Below are positions 18,475 through 27,174 of a stretch of 64,000 nt of DNA, piece by piece. The DNA is taken from the NCBI RefSeq assembly GCF_003480915.1, contig NZ_QUKD01000001.1:124001-188000 (forward strand), read 5' to 3'. A model generated the notes under the pieces. The model ran no database searches. It saw only the letters and a program-made list of their open reading frames with translations, and was not told where the DNA came from. A program made the translations under genes and the position numbers. How positions within the stretch are numbered: the stretch's first letter is position 1; every line of letters begins with the position of its first letter. The stretch comes from Parabacteroides sp. TM07-1AC. Lineage in GTDB: Bacteria; Bacteroidota; Bacteroidia; Bacteroidales; Tannerellaceae.

Positions 18475-19536
18475 TTACGGGTTCAAATTTAAAACATTCC
18501 CTGATCGGCTGCTTTCCCAGGCAGCCTCGATCAGGCGTATTACATTTATCACTCCACGGGCATCACTTAGTAGTGTCTCTTCCTTACGGATATGCTGGTA
18601 AATGTTCTCGTAAAAGGCGCCGTAATTACCCGGAATACTCGGATATCTCTCCTGTATATTCAGGCCGTTCTTTTCTGTATGCAACAATCCCCAGATTTCG
18701 GGATCTTCTTCTCCCCAATGCGGCGTATCAGGCATTAGACCGTTTGTCAGGTCGGCTTCCTGTCTGTCGAGGCCATATTTGACGAATGATCCGTCTGTCC
18801 CGTGCAGCGTGAACCGCGGCTCCCGTTCGCACATCAGGTAGCTGGCTTTTAAGGTAATTCTCACGTCCGGTGCTTTTGACGGCCTTAATAAATGAATAAT
18901 GAAATAATCATCGACCAACCCGTTGTCACGTAAAACTGCAATATCGGCAAAGACGGCTTCCGGCATACCAAATAACTGTACCGCTTGATCTATCAGATGT
19001 GCTCCCAGATTGTAAGTTATTCCGCCTCCGGCTTCGCCTGTTTCCTTCCAGGTCCCTTGTTTGATGAAATTACGGAAACGGGGAAAGGTCGATTCGAACT
19101 CAACCAATCTACCCGTTAATTTTTTATCCAAGATATCCTTAACCGTTAGAAAATCGCTGTCCCAGCGTCTGTTTTGGTAGACGCTTAATGTCAGACCTTT
19201 TTCTGTAGCAAGGGTTACCAACTCGTTCGCCTCTTCTACAGTTTGTGTAAATGGCTTTTCAACGATCACATGCTTGCCGGCTTCGAGTGCGCGACGGGCA
19301 TAGTCGTAATGGGAGCTGTCGGGAGTGTTGACAACGATCAGTTCCAGGTCGTTCATGTCGAGCAACTCATCAAAACTGCGGGCAATATGTGTTTCGGGAT
19401 AACGCTCTTTTGCCAGGTTTTTGCTGCGTTCTGTGATAGCCGTTAAATCAAAGTGGGGGTTCGTGCTGATAAACGGCGCATGAAAAACTTGTCCTGACAT
19501 TCCGTAGGCTGCTAATCCGGTTTTTATCTTATCCAT
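18475..19536 (-). CDS. Gfo/Idh/MocA family oxidoreductase
   Basis: About 353 residues from the ATG at 19536 (MDKIKTGLAAYG); longer in-frame starts at 19554 and 19599 exist, the last overlapping the upstream gene. The N-terminal Rossmann fold has GLAAYGMSGQVFHAPF, then VVNTPDSSHYDYARRALEAG and VIVEKPFTQTVEEAN with the family's EKP lysine. The C-terminal domain has GGGITYNLGAHLIDQAVQLFG, holding the conserved Asp-x3-His-like region. It reduces or oxidises a sugar or related polyol with NAD(P). It follows the DUF4272 gene by 35 nt, and the two are likely co-transcribed. Confidence 0.92.
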   Translation of the reverse strand: MDKIKTGLAAYGMSGQVFHAPFISTNPHFDLTAITERSKNLAKERYPETHIARSFDELLDMNDLELIVVNTPDSSHYDYARRALEAGKHVIVEKPFTQTVEEANELVTLATEKGLTLSVYQNRRWDSDFLTVKDILDKKLTGRLVEFESTFPRFRNFIKQGTWKETGEAGGGITYNLGAHLIDQAVQLFGMPEAVFADIAVLRDNGLVDDYFIIHLLRPSKAPDVRITLKASYLMCEREPRFTLHGTDGSFVKYGLDRQEADLTNGLMPDTPHWGEEDPEIWGLLHTEKNGLNIQERYPSIPGNYGAFYENIYQHIRKEETLLSDARGVINVIRLIEAAWESSRSGNVLNLNP

Positions 19537-19571
19537 AGTTGTTTCTTTATGCATTATTAGAATCTTGTTTC

Positions 19572-20768
19572 TTATGTATTCGGTTGAATATGATCCCAAT
19601 CGGCTCCGTTATTAGCTCCGATGATCCAGTTGAAAGCATAATGACGTTCCATGACGACTCCTCCGTCGAGTGAGGCAGGCGCTTCTTTTCCATGAATACG
19701 TGCATCCACGCAAGCCCAATCATAACGTAATGTCATATCGGCGGCATCCAGGATTTCAGTTTCGGGGCGTGCAAATCCCTTGGAAAGTAGATCTTTGATA
19801 CCTTTATGTTGCCAGAAGATGGCAGCAAGGACGGGGACGTCGATGATAGTGGAAGGATAAGACAGATCGTCTACCACACCAGCCGCCCAAAGCAGTACGC
19901 CACAACATTCATATCGCCATCCAAACTGTATACATTCTTGCTCTTCCGGTTCCGGGTTATTGATATATGCTGCTTCATGGGGTGTAATATATGATTTTAC
20001 TCCGTATAATTCATCCATTTTATTAAAATAGGAGCGTGCTGCTTCCCGGTCGGAGTCTTCCGATAACATCACTTCCGAATAAACCGCAACGGCGAATAAT
20101 GCCGCCGCCCGTTTCACCATTTCTTCGCGGCTTCTCAGTTTAACTTCGCTTTCCAGCGCCTCGCTGTGTAAATGTTCCATATAAGGAATATTTCTTGCTT
20201 CAAGGAGTGCTATAGAACGTAAACGTCTTTCCACATCAGCCGGAGCCTCTTCCGGGCGGTTTGCATCCAACAGGTCTGCGTTGCCGATCGGGATAAACTC
20301 CGTCAGTTGGCTTTCGCCCTGGATAGAGAACAGTAGTTTCCCCTCTTTCGTATATATCTGCATGCTAGGATAGAGCAGGAAGCCGTTCACATCGTTGGCG
20401 ACGGCGAAAAGGCAATTGATGATATAGTTCGTCCGGTCTTCGTTATCATCGACTTCGAATATAATACCTGTTATACAGTTGAATACGCGGATTTGACGCA
20501 TCACATTTTCTTTCAGTTCGACCAATGGTGTCTGGGCGGAAGCGAAATAGTTGGCCATGCCGGCTGTATGCGATGCGATAAAGTCCGGTTTATCCTTTTG
20601 ATGGCTGATGTTGAAAGCGATGTTAGAGTCGTCTGCAAGTGTCAGGATGATAGCTCCGTTTTCTGATGTAAGCTCTTTTGTCATCTCTTTGAACCGATCC
20701 CGGATAGAGGTTACGATACGGTCCGGATTGCCGATTACTGTGTATAACGTGATGTTTGCTTTTTCCAT
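19572..20768 (-). CDS. DUF4272 domain protein
   Basis: 398 residues with no signal peptide or membrane helix. Residues about 185-240 (RRLRSIALLEARNIPYMEHL, then LRSREEMVKRAAALFAVAVYSE) match the core of the DUF4272 family; the rest has acidic and Trp-rich stretches. The family has no settled function, and I do not assign one. It begins a two-gene unit with the downstream oxidoreductase. Upstream lies the long repeat-bearing spacer. Confidence 0.8.
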   Translation of the reverse strand: MEKANITLYTVIGNPDRIVTSIRDRFKEMTKELTSENGAIILTLADDSNIAFNISHQKDKPDFIASHTAGMANYFASAQTPLVELKENVMRQIRVFNCITGIIFEVDDNEDRTNYIINCLFAVANDVNGFLLYPSMQIYTKEGKLLFSIQGESQLTEFIPIGNADLLDANRPEEAPADVERRLRSIALLEARNIPYMEHLHSEALESEVKLRSREEMVKRAAALFAVAVYSEVMLSEDSDREAARSYFNKMDELYGVKSYITPHEAAYINNPEPEEQECIQFGWRYECCGVLLWAAGVVDDLSYPSTIIDVPVLAAIFWQHKGIKDLLSKGFARPETEILDAADMTLRYDWACVDARIHGKEAPASLDGGVVMERHYAFNWIIGANNGADWDHIQPNT

Positions 20769-20915
20769 TATTTTGTTGTTTATATCCGTTTGATAGCCGG
20801 ATGATGATTCTCTTGTACAAAAATAATAAAATAAAGGTATTTTGTAGTGTTGCTATTGTGTCTTTATTTAAGTTTATCGGGTGGTAGAGATGGGGTGAAT
20901 TTATTGTTTCATTAT

Positions 20916-21014
20916 AATGAAACAGTTGTTTCTCCTAAGTGAAACACTTGTTTCTACCCAATGAAACAGTTGTTTCTCCTAAGTGAAACACTTGTTTCTA
21001 CCCAATGAAACACT
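20916..21014. repeat. 44-bp tandem repeat made of two 22-bp palindromic units
   Basis: Two exact 44-bp copies (20916-20959 and 20960-21003) and a partial third (21004-21014). Each copy holds two related 22-bp units: one with GAAACAGTTGTTTC, the other with GAAACACTTGTTTC. Both are palindromes of GAAACA-N2-TGTTTC. A further palindrome, TTTCATTATAATGAAA (20907-20922), overlaps the left end. There are no spacers, so it is not a CRISPR array. Confidence 0.95.
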
Positions 21015-21351
21015 TTCAAGGTGTAGTTTAACGATTTTAGTTGACTACTTTCTGTCTAATCAATAAAAAGGGTTGACTCGGTTTATAGTTAGTAATAAAA
21101 AGGGTTGTCCCTTTTGTTGTTTATTTTTGAAAGAGGTTTACTCTTTAACTATTTGCCGGCAAAAATAATCAAGAGTATATCTATTATCTTGCGTTAGGAT
21201 TCCTTATATGTTTAAAGTTAATAATTACTTTCTTGATGTATTAAACGCTGGTTTATAGATGTTTATTGTGTTATTCGAAGAATTAGAGTAAAACAGTGAT
21301 TTGGGTAAAAATATATGTAATATAGGTACAAGTTAAAAGTAGGAATACAGA

Positions 21352-21525
21352 TACCCGGTCGCATTGGATAAAGCCTGTGTGGATATGGTATATAACTCGC
21401 CGGACGAAGGACGCAAGCACTTGATCGAACGGATGGAGTCGCGACACGGTATCCATACCCTTGAGCATGCAGAGGCAATAGGTGTCGGTAGCCAGAAATA
21501 CAATTTGGTCCTGCTGGATGCCTGA
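21352..21525 (+). pseudogene. 3' remnant of a DUF362-family gene
   Basis: A frame with no start codon, ending in TGA at 21523-21525, encodes YPVALDKACVDMVYNSPDEG, then KHLIERMESRHGIHTLEHAE and AIGVGSQKYNLVLLDA. This matches the C-terminal end of DUF362 iron-sulfur-centre proteins of Bacteroidales (DPVALDKAC, LIERMxSRHG, EIGLGSQKY). Nothing of the first several hundred residues remains; upstream is AT-rich sequence and the repeat array. I read it as the stump left after a deletion. Confidence 0.8.
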
Positions 21526-21595
21526 GAATACGTGAATAGTTTGTAGCGTTTGAAATAAAATAGCTTTCTTAAATGCTTTGTTCGAAAAAAACATT

Positions 21596-21603
21596 ATATT
21601 TGT
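21596..21603 (+). promoter_or_regulatory. -7 box of the cysQ/sulfation cluster
   Basis: TATATTTG matches TAnnTTTG, 28 nt before the cysQ start. The nearest upstream TTTG (21578-21581) is too close for a standard -33 box. Confidence 0.45.
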
Positions 21604-21631
21604 ATTATTACAAACTTAATAGATATGAGTG

Positions 21632-22456
21632 ATGATGAACTATTCGAACTATCTTTACATTGCTATCCGGGCAGCGATAGATGCCGGGAAAGCTATCATG
21701 GATATTTATACAGACCCTGCATCTGATTTTGAAATTGAACGTAAAGCTGATAATTCTCCGTTGACAAAAGCAGACAAAGCCGCTCATAAACTGATCGTGA
21801 ATGTTCTTTCCGTAACCCCGTATCCGATATTGAGTGAGGAAGGAAAAGATATTCCTTATGCCGAACGTTCTTCTTGGGAGACATTCTGGCTGGTTGATCC
21901 GTTGGATGGTACCAAGGAATTTATAAAGAAAAACGGTGAGTTTACTGTGAATATTGCTTTGATCCAGAAGGGGGTACCCGTTTTGGGTGTTATTTACGTT
22001 CCGGTACGCAAAGAATTGTATTTCTCTGCTGATTCGTTGGGCGCATATAAACTGGTTGCGGATTGTGATCATCAGCCCTCTATGGATGAGATCATGCAAA
22101 AGGCCAATCGTCTGCCTGTTTCCATGGCACATCAGGGAGTTGTCGTTGTTGCCTCCCGTTCACATCAGAGCTCGGAGACGACGGATTTTATCGAAAATCT
22201 GCGGAAACAAGGACAGCCTGTTACGTTGATCAGTAGCGGCAGCAGTCTGAAAATATGTCTGGTAGCGGAAGGAAGTGCGGATATTTATCCCCGTTTCGCT
22301 CCGACGATGGAATGGGATACGGCAGCCGGTCATGCTATAGCCAGAGGCGCGGGATGTGATGTATTTCATATAGATGGCCGAACGCCTTTGAAATACAATA
22401 AGGAAGATTTGCACAACCCGTGGTTTATAGTTAAAGCCCTTTCTTCCATTTGCTGA
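21632..22456 (+). CDS. cysQ: 3'(2'),5'-bisphosphate nucleotidase
   Basis: About 274 residues of the FIG/inositol-monophosphatase superfamily. Metal-site motifs are intact: NSPLTKADKAAH, ILSEEGKDIPYAER, WLVDPLDGTKEF, and EWDTAAGHAIARGAG near the C-terminus. The start is one of two adjacent in-frame ATGs at 21632 and 21635. The enzyme removes the 3'-phosphate from PAP, the by-product of sulfotransferases, and from PAPS. Heading a cluster with APS kinase and a sulfotransferase, it would relieve PAP product inhibition. Confidence 0.95.
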   Translation: MMNYSNYLYIAIRAAIDAGKAIMDIYTDPASDFEIERKADNSPLTKADKAAHKLIVNVLSVTPYPILSEEGKDIPYAERSSWETFWLVDPLDGTKEFIKKNGEFTVNIALIQKGVPVLGVIYVPVRKELYFSADSLGAYKLVADCDHQPSMDEIMQKANRLPVSMAHQGVVVVASRSHQSSETTDFIENLRKQGQPVTLISSGSSLKICLVAEGSADIYPRFAPTMEWDTAAGHAIARGAGCDVFHIDGRTPLKYNKEDLHNPWFIVKALSSIC

Positions 22457-22517
22457 TTATTTTGGTCAAAAGGACTAAAATAGAACTTTTAGGTACGAAT
22501 AACGTTAATTTTCTTAT

Positions 22518-22525
22518 TACATTTG
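22518..22525 (+). promoter_or_regulatory. -7 box of the permease gene
   Basis: TACATTTG matches TAnnTTTG, 36 nt before the permease ATG. It suggests that the permease and downstream genes can be transcribed independently of cysQ. Confidence 0.5.
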
Positions 22526-22561
22526 CACCTTATCTGAGAAATTTAGACAGATTAGGTACGT

Positions 22562-24115
22562 ATGAACTACGAAATATTATTTGTATTGCTGGCCCTGGCC
22601 GGAATGGTGGCTGCGTTAATATGGGACAGGATGCGACCGGGAATGATACTACTTTCCGTTGTAGTATTATTCCTTGTTGCTGGTATATTGACTCCTAAAG
22701 AGATGCTGGAGGGGTTCAGTAATAAAGGAATGATAACGGTTGCCATGCTCTTTCTGGTGAGTGAAGGGGTTCGCCAGAGCGGGGCCTTGGGGCAGCTGAT
22801 CAAAAAACTTCTTCCGGAAGGTAAAACAACTGTTCTGAAAGCGCAGGTCCGTATGCTTCCTCCTATAGCATTCGTGTCTGCGTTTCTTAATAATACGCCT
22901 GTTGTCGTTATTTTCGCCCCGATCATTAAGCGGTGGGCGGAGTCTGTAAAACTTCCGGCAACAAAATTCCTTATTCCTCTTTCTTATGTAACCATATTGG
23001 GAGGTATTTGTACGTTGATCGGAACATCTACCAACCTGGTTGTTCATGGCATGGTGATAGACGCCGGTTATGAGGGCTTTACCATGTTTGAACTGGGAAA
23101 AGTCGGAATTTTTATTGCTATAGCCGGTATATTATACCTGTTTGCTTTTTCCAATAAGTTATTACCCGATTCCCGCCAGGATAATCATGTGGATGAAGAA
23201 GAGGAAGGCAGCCCGGGTAACCTGCATCGTGTGGAAGCTGTGTTAGGTTCCCGCTTTCCGGGTATTAATAAAACATTGGGAGAATTTAACTTTACCCGCC
23301 ATTACGGTGCAATTGTGAAAGAGGTAAAAAGTGGGGGAGAACGCTTTACCCACGATCTCGATAAAGTAACCTTGCACGAAGGAGATACATTGGTTTTATG
23401 GGCAGACGATACGTTTATACCTACCTGGGGAGAATCGAGTGTCTTCCTGATGCTGGCAAACGGTAGCGAGAATACGGAGCCGGTATCGAAAAAGAAACGC
23501 TGGCTGGCTTTAGGCTTGCTGATCTTTATGATCGTCGGCGCGACAATCGGTGAGTTGCCTGCAGTGAAGGAAGCTATTCCGAATATGAGGTTGGATATGT
23601 TCTTCTTTGTTTGTATCACCACGATCGTTATGGCCTGGACAAAGATATTCCCACCTAAAAAGTATACGAAATACATCTCGTGGGATATACTGATCACCAT
23701 TGCCTGCGCTTTTGCCATCAGTAAAGCGATGGAGAATTCCGGCTTTGCATCGTTGGTTGCCAGCTATATTATCAGCATGGCGGATAACTTCGGACCTTAT
23801 GCTTTACTTGCCATTATCTTTATCATTACGAATATATTCACAGAACTGATTACGAACAATGCGGCAGCTGCTTTGAGTTTTCCGATCGCACTGTCGGTCG
23901 CTACCCAGCTGGGAGTCAATCCGACCCCTTTCTTTGTAGTGATCTGTATGGCTGCATCGGCCAGTTTCAGTTCGCCGATCGGTTATCAGACCAATCTGAT
24001 CGTGCAGGGTATCGGTAGTTATAAGTTCACCGACTTTGTCCGCATCGGATTGCCGTTGAACCTGATCACATTCCTGATATCTGTGTTCGTAATACCAATG
24101 ATCTGGAAATTCTAA
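22562..24115 (+). CDS. SLC13-family anion (probably sulfate) permease with TrkA-C domain
   Basis: 517 residues. About five to six N-terminal membrane segments with SAFLNNTPVVVIFAP and LGGICTLIGTSTNLVVHG (the SNT-type motif), then a soluble domain at about 205-305 that resembles one RCK/TrkA-C domain (AIVKEVKSGG through EGDTLVLWADD). The C-terminal bundle repeats the motif as ITNNAAAALSFP and SFSSPIGYQTNLIVQG. Family members often carry two TrkA-C domains; this has one. It lies directly upstream of cysC, so sulfate uptake for PAPS synthesis is the natural reading. The ion specificity is inferred from context. Confidence 0.88.
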   Translation: MNYEILFVLLALAGMVAALIWDRMRPGMILLSVVVLFLVAGILTPKEMLEGFSNKGMITVAMLFLVSEGVRQSGALGQLIKKLLPEGKTTVLKAQVRMLPPIAFVSAFLNNTPVVVIFAPIIKRWAESVKLPATKFLIPLSYVTILGGICTLIGTSTNLVVHGMVIDAGYEGFTMFELGKVGIFIAIAGILYLFAFSNKLLPDSRQDNHVDEEEEGSPGNLHRVEAVLGSRFPGINKTLGEFNFTRHYGAIVKEVKSGGERFTHDLDKVTLHEGDTLVLWADDTFIPTWGESSVFLMLANGSENTEPVSKKKRWLALGLLIFMIVGATIGELPAVKEAIPNMRLDMFFFVCITTIVMAWTKIFPPKKYTKYISWDILITIACAFAISKAMENSGFASLVASYIISMADNFGPYALLAIIFIITNIFTELITNNAAAALSFPIALSVATQLGVNPTPFFVVICMAASASFSSPIGYQTNLIVQGIGSYKFTDFVRIGLPLNLITFLISVFVIPMIWKF

Positions 24116-24117
24116 TG

Positions 24118-24164
24118 AATTGACAATGGATAATTGACAATTGACAATTAAGATGGACAATTAA
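24118..24164. repeat. Heptad (TTGACAA) spacer element, copy 1
   Basis: Fills the whole gap between the permease stop and the cysC ATG with repeated GACAATT/TTGACAA units. Bases 24118-24149 are 30 of 32 identical to the copy inside cysN at 26829-26860. Confidence 0.85.
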
Positions 24165-24165
24165 C

Positions 24166-24771
24166 ATGGAAGAAAAACAAAATAACATTTATCCGATTTT
24201 CGACCGAATGATGGGACGGGAAGATAAGGAAACTTTATTGAAACAACGGAGTGTGATGGTATGGTTTACCGGGCTTAGCGGTTCGGGTAAAAGTACGATT
24301 GCCATAGCGTTGGAGCGTGAGTTGCATCAGCGTGGCTTGTTATGCCGTATTTTGGACGGAGATAATATCCGCAGCGGTATCAATAATAATTTAGGATTCT
24401 CACCGGCAGACCGTGTCGAGAATATCCGCCGCATCGCAGAGGTAAGCAAACTATTTATCGATACCGGTGTTATAACCATAGCGGCTTTTATCAGTCCGAA
24501 CAACGAGTTGAGGGAGATGGCTTCGTCTATTATCGGAAAAGAAAATTTCCTGGAAATCTATGTAAACACACCGATCGAAGAATGTGAACGACGCGATGTG
24601 AAAGGATTGTATGCAAAAGCTCGTAAGGGAGAGATCAAAGACTTTACAGGCGTTTCGGCCCCGTTTGAAGCTCCGGAGCATCCGGCATTATCGTTGGATA
24701 CATCGGTGTTGAGCCTGGAAGAGTCCGTCAATAGGTTGTTGGGGTTGATATTACCCAAAGTAAAAATATAA
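24166..24771 (+). CDS. cysC: Adenylylsulfate (APS) kinase
   Basis: 201 residues, the usual length of a stand-alone APS kinase. Walker A is TGLSGSGKST, then LDGDNIRSGINNNLGFS (the DGD and RxGxN substrate motifs), ENIRRIAEVSKLF, AAFISPNNELR and FLEIYVNTPIEECERRDVKGLY. It makes PAPS, the sulfate donor, from APS and ATP. It lies between the permease and cysD with short spacers, and is not fused to cysN as in some bacteria. Confidence 0.97.
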   Translation: MEEKQNNIYPIFDRMMGREDKETLLKQRSVMVWFTGLSGSGKSTIAIALERELHQRGLLCRILDGDNIRSGINNNLGFSPADRVENIRRIAEVSKLFIDTGVITIAAFISPNNELREMASSIIGKENFLEIYVNTPIEECERRDVKGLYAKARKGEIKDFTGVSAPFEAPEHPALSLDTSVLSLEESVNRLLGLILPKVKI

Positions 24772-24789
24772 ATAATAACAAATATAATT

Positions 24790-25698
24790 ATGTCAGATTA
24801 CAAATTAAGCCATCTACAGGAGTTGGAAGCAGAATCCATCCATATCATACGGGAGGTTGCTGCTGAATTTGAGAATCCTGTGATGCTTTATTCTATCGGT
24901 AAAGATTCGTCGGTGATGGTCCGGTTGGCAGAGAAAGCCTTTGCTCCGGGAAAAGTGCCGTTTCCTTTGATGCATATCGACTCCAAATGGAAGTTCAAGG
25001 AGATGGTACAGTTCCGTGATGAATACGCGAAAAAGTTCGGCTGGAACCTGATCGTCGAGTCCAATATGGAGGCCTTTCACGCTGGTGTCGGGCCTTTTAC
25101 GCATGGAAGTAAAGTGCATACCGACTTGATGAAGACACAGGCTTTATTACATGCCCTCGACAAATACAAGTTCGATGCCGCTTTCGGTGGTGCCCGTCGT
25201 GACGAAGAAAAGAGCCGTGCGAAAGAACGTATCTACTCTTTCCGTGACAAGTTCCACCAGTGGGACCCTAAGAACCAGCGTCCGGAGTTGTGGGATATCT
25301 ACAACGCCCGCGTACATAAAGGGGAAAGTATCCGCGTATTCCCGCTTTCTAACTGGACCGAACTGGATATCTGGCAATATATCCGTCTCGAAAATATTCC
25401 GATCGTTCCGTTGTATTATGCCAAAGAACGTCCTATCGTCGAGCTTGACGGCAATCTGATTATGGCTGACGACGACCGTCTGCCGGAACAGTATCGCGAT
25501 CAGATCAAGATGCGTATGGTACGTTTCCGTACATTGGGCTGCTGGCCGCTGACAGGTGCTGTGGATAGCGAAGCCGATACGATTGAGAAGATCGTGGAAG
25601 AGATGATGACAACCACTAAGAGCGAACGCACGACCCGTGTGATCGACTTCGACCAGGATGCCAGCATGGAACAAAAGAAAAGAGAAGGATATTTTTAA
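24790..25698 (+). CDS. cysD: Sulfate adenylyltransferase subunit 2
   Basis: 302 residues, full length. The PP-loop ATP pyrophosphatase motif is [41 protein letters not shown] and [10 protein letters not shown] are conserved CysD blocks, as are [13 protein letters not shown] and [10 protein letters not shown]. With CysN it forms APS from ATP and sulfate. It is 9 nt upstream of cysN. Confidence 0.98.
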   Translation: MSDYKLSHLQELEAESIHIIREVAAEFENPVMLYSIGKDSSVMVRLAEKAFAPGKVPFPLMHIDSKWKFKEMVQFRDEYAKKFGWNLIVESNMEAFHAGVGPFTHGSKVHTDLMKTQALLHALDKYKFDAAFGGARRDEEKSRAKERIYSFRDKFHQWDPKNQRPELWDIYNARVHKGESIRVFPLSNWTELDIWQYIRLENIPIVPLYYAKERPIVELDGNLIMADDDRLPEQYRDQIKMRMVRFRTLGCWPLTGAVDSEADTIEKIVEEMMTTTKSERTTRVIDFDQDASMEQKKREGYF

Positions 25699-25707
25699 TT
25701 TGAAATT

Positions 25708-27171
25708 ATGGCAACATTAAATATAAAAGAATTCCTGGACAGGGACGAGCAGAAGGATTTGCTTCGTTTCCTGACGGCAGGTTCGGTAGACGACGGTAAA
25801 TCGACTTTGATCGGACGTCTGCTGTTTGACAGTAAAAAGTTGTACGAAGATCAGCTGGATGCACTTGAACGTGACAGCAAACGTATGGGAAATGCCGGCG
25901 ATCATATCGATTATGCTTTATTGCTGGATGGTCTGAAAGCGGAACGCGAACAGGGTATCACGATCGATGTGGCTTACCGTTATTTCAGTACAAACAACCG
26001 TAAGTTTATCATTGCCGATACTCCGGGACATGAACAATATACCCGCAACATGATCACCGGCGGTTCGACTGCCAACCTGGCTATTATCCTGGTGGATGCC
26101 CGTACCGGTGTGATCACACAGACACGTCGCCATACATACCTGGTGTCGCTGTTGGGTATCAAGCATGTCGTGCTGGCAGTAAACAAAATGGACCTGGTTG
26201 ATTTCGACAAACAGATATTTGATAAGATCGTATCCGATTATAAAGAATTTGTCTCTTCACTGAATATTCCGGATATCACTTATATCCCGCTTTCCGCTCT
26301 GGACGGTGATAATGTCGTGGACAAGAGCGACCGTACCCCGTGGTACGATGGTCCTTCATTGCTGGATTTCCTGGAAACAGTGCCTATCGACCAGGATCGC
26401 AACTTTGAGGATTTCCGTTATCCGGTGCAGTACGTATTGCGCCCGAACTTGGACTTCCGTGGCTTCTGTGGTAAAGTATCCAGCGGCATCATCCGTAAAG
26501 GTGATACGGTAATGGCTTTGCCTTCACGCAAGACCTCCAAAGTAAAAAGCATTGTGACATATGACGGAGAACTGGATTATGCATTCCCGCCCCAGTGCGT
26601 GACCATTACCCTGGAAGACGAGATAGACGTGTCCCGCGGCGAGATGCTGGTACATCCGGACAATCTGCCGATGGAAGACCGTAACTTCGAAGCCATGCTC
26701 GTATGGATGGATGAAGAAGCGATGGATATGTCCAAACAGTTTTATATCAAACATACGACAAACCTGACGCGTGCGCGTGTAGACAGTATCCGTTATAAGG
26801 TAAATGTCAATACGATGGAGCAGTTATCAATTGATAATGGACAATTGACAATTGACAATTTGCCGATGAAACTGAATGAGATTGCCCGCGTTGTATTCAC
26901 TACCGGAAAACCCTTGTTCTTCGACCCTTACCAAAAGAATAAACAGACAGGTGCATTCATCCTGATCGACCCGATCACCAATAACACGTCGGCTGTCGGA
27001 ATGATCATCGACCGGGTGGATGCGAAAGATATGGTAACGGAAGATGCACTGGCAGTGCTGAACCTGCCTGAACTCGGAATAGGTGAAGAGCATTACGGTG
27101 CGATTCGTACGATATGTAAAGAATTGGAGCGCCAGGGTGTTCCTGTGAAATGTATAACTGAAAAGAAATAA
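25708..27171 (+). CDS. cysN: Sulfate adenylyltransferase subunit 1 (GTPase) with an in-frame repeat insertion
   Basis: 487 residues. GTPase motifs are intact: [17 protein letters not shown] (G1), the [12 protein letters not shown] switch, [12 protein letters not shown] (G3) and NKMDLVD (G4), followed by EF-Tu-like beta-barrel domains. It hydrolyses GTP to drive APS formation by CysD. There is no fused APS kinase. Around residues 372-387 the chain reads [20 protein letters not shown] where relatives have only a short linker before the KLNEI block; the extra residues are encoded by an in-frame copy of the heptad spacer repeat (see 26821-26862). The rest of the C-terminal domain ([14 protein letters not shown]) is normal, so the protein is probably functional. 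Confidence 0.97.
   Translation: MATLNIKEFLDRDEQKDLLRFLTAGSVDDGKSTLIGRLLFDSKKLYEDQLDALERDSKRMGNAGDHIDYALLLDGLKAEREQGITIDVAYRYFSTNNRKFIIADTPGHEQYTRNMITGGSTANLAIILVDARTGVITQTRRHTYLVSLLGIKHVVLAVNKMDLVDFDKQIFDKIVSDYKEFVSSLNIPDITYIPLSALDGDNVVDKSDRTPWYDGPSLLDFLETVPIDQDRNFEDFRYPVQYVLRPNLDFRGFCGKVSSGIIRKGDTVMALPSRKTSKVKSIVTYDGELDYAFPPQCVTITLEDEIDVSRGEMLVHPDNLPMEDRNFEAMLVWMDEEAMDMSKQFYIKHTTNLTRARVDSIRYKVNVNTMEQLSIDNGQLTIDNLPMKLNEIARVVFTTGKPLFFDPYQKNKQTGAFILIDPITNNTSAVGMIIDRVDAKDMVTEDALAVLNLPELGIGEEHYGAIRTICKELERQGVPVKCITEKK
26821..26862. repeat. Heptad spacer element inserted in frame in cysN, copy 2
   Basis: Contains three exact GACAATT heptads (26840-26860) and, left of them, an AATTGATAATGG segment. 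Bases 26829-26860 are 30 of 32 identical to 24118-24149 in the permease-cysC spacer. It adds about 10-15 residues to CysN and keeps the frame. Confidence 0.9.
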
Positions 27172-27174
27172 TGT

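Larger units (their letters stand above)
20769..21595. other. Long non-coding spacer with repeats and a gene stump
   Basis: About 830 bases between the DUF4272 gene and cysQ. It holds the 22/44-bp array, two direct copies of AATAAAAAGGGTTG (21062-21075 and 21094-21107), and a DUF362 gene remnant (21352-21525). Apart from that stump I see no reading frame with recognisable coding content. Confidence 0.8.

Noticed and set aside
20916..21014. Repeat array read as a CRISPR
   Set aside because: Units are directly adjacent with no variable spacers, the unit is 22 bp, and no cas gene is in the window.
21283..21594. 103-residue minus-strand frame in the long spacer
   Set aside because: It is the complement of the DUF362 stump and AT-rich flanks; the plus strand carries the recognisable protein similarity.
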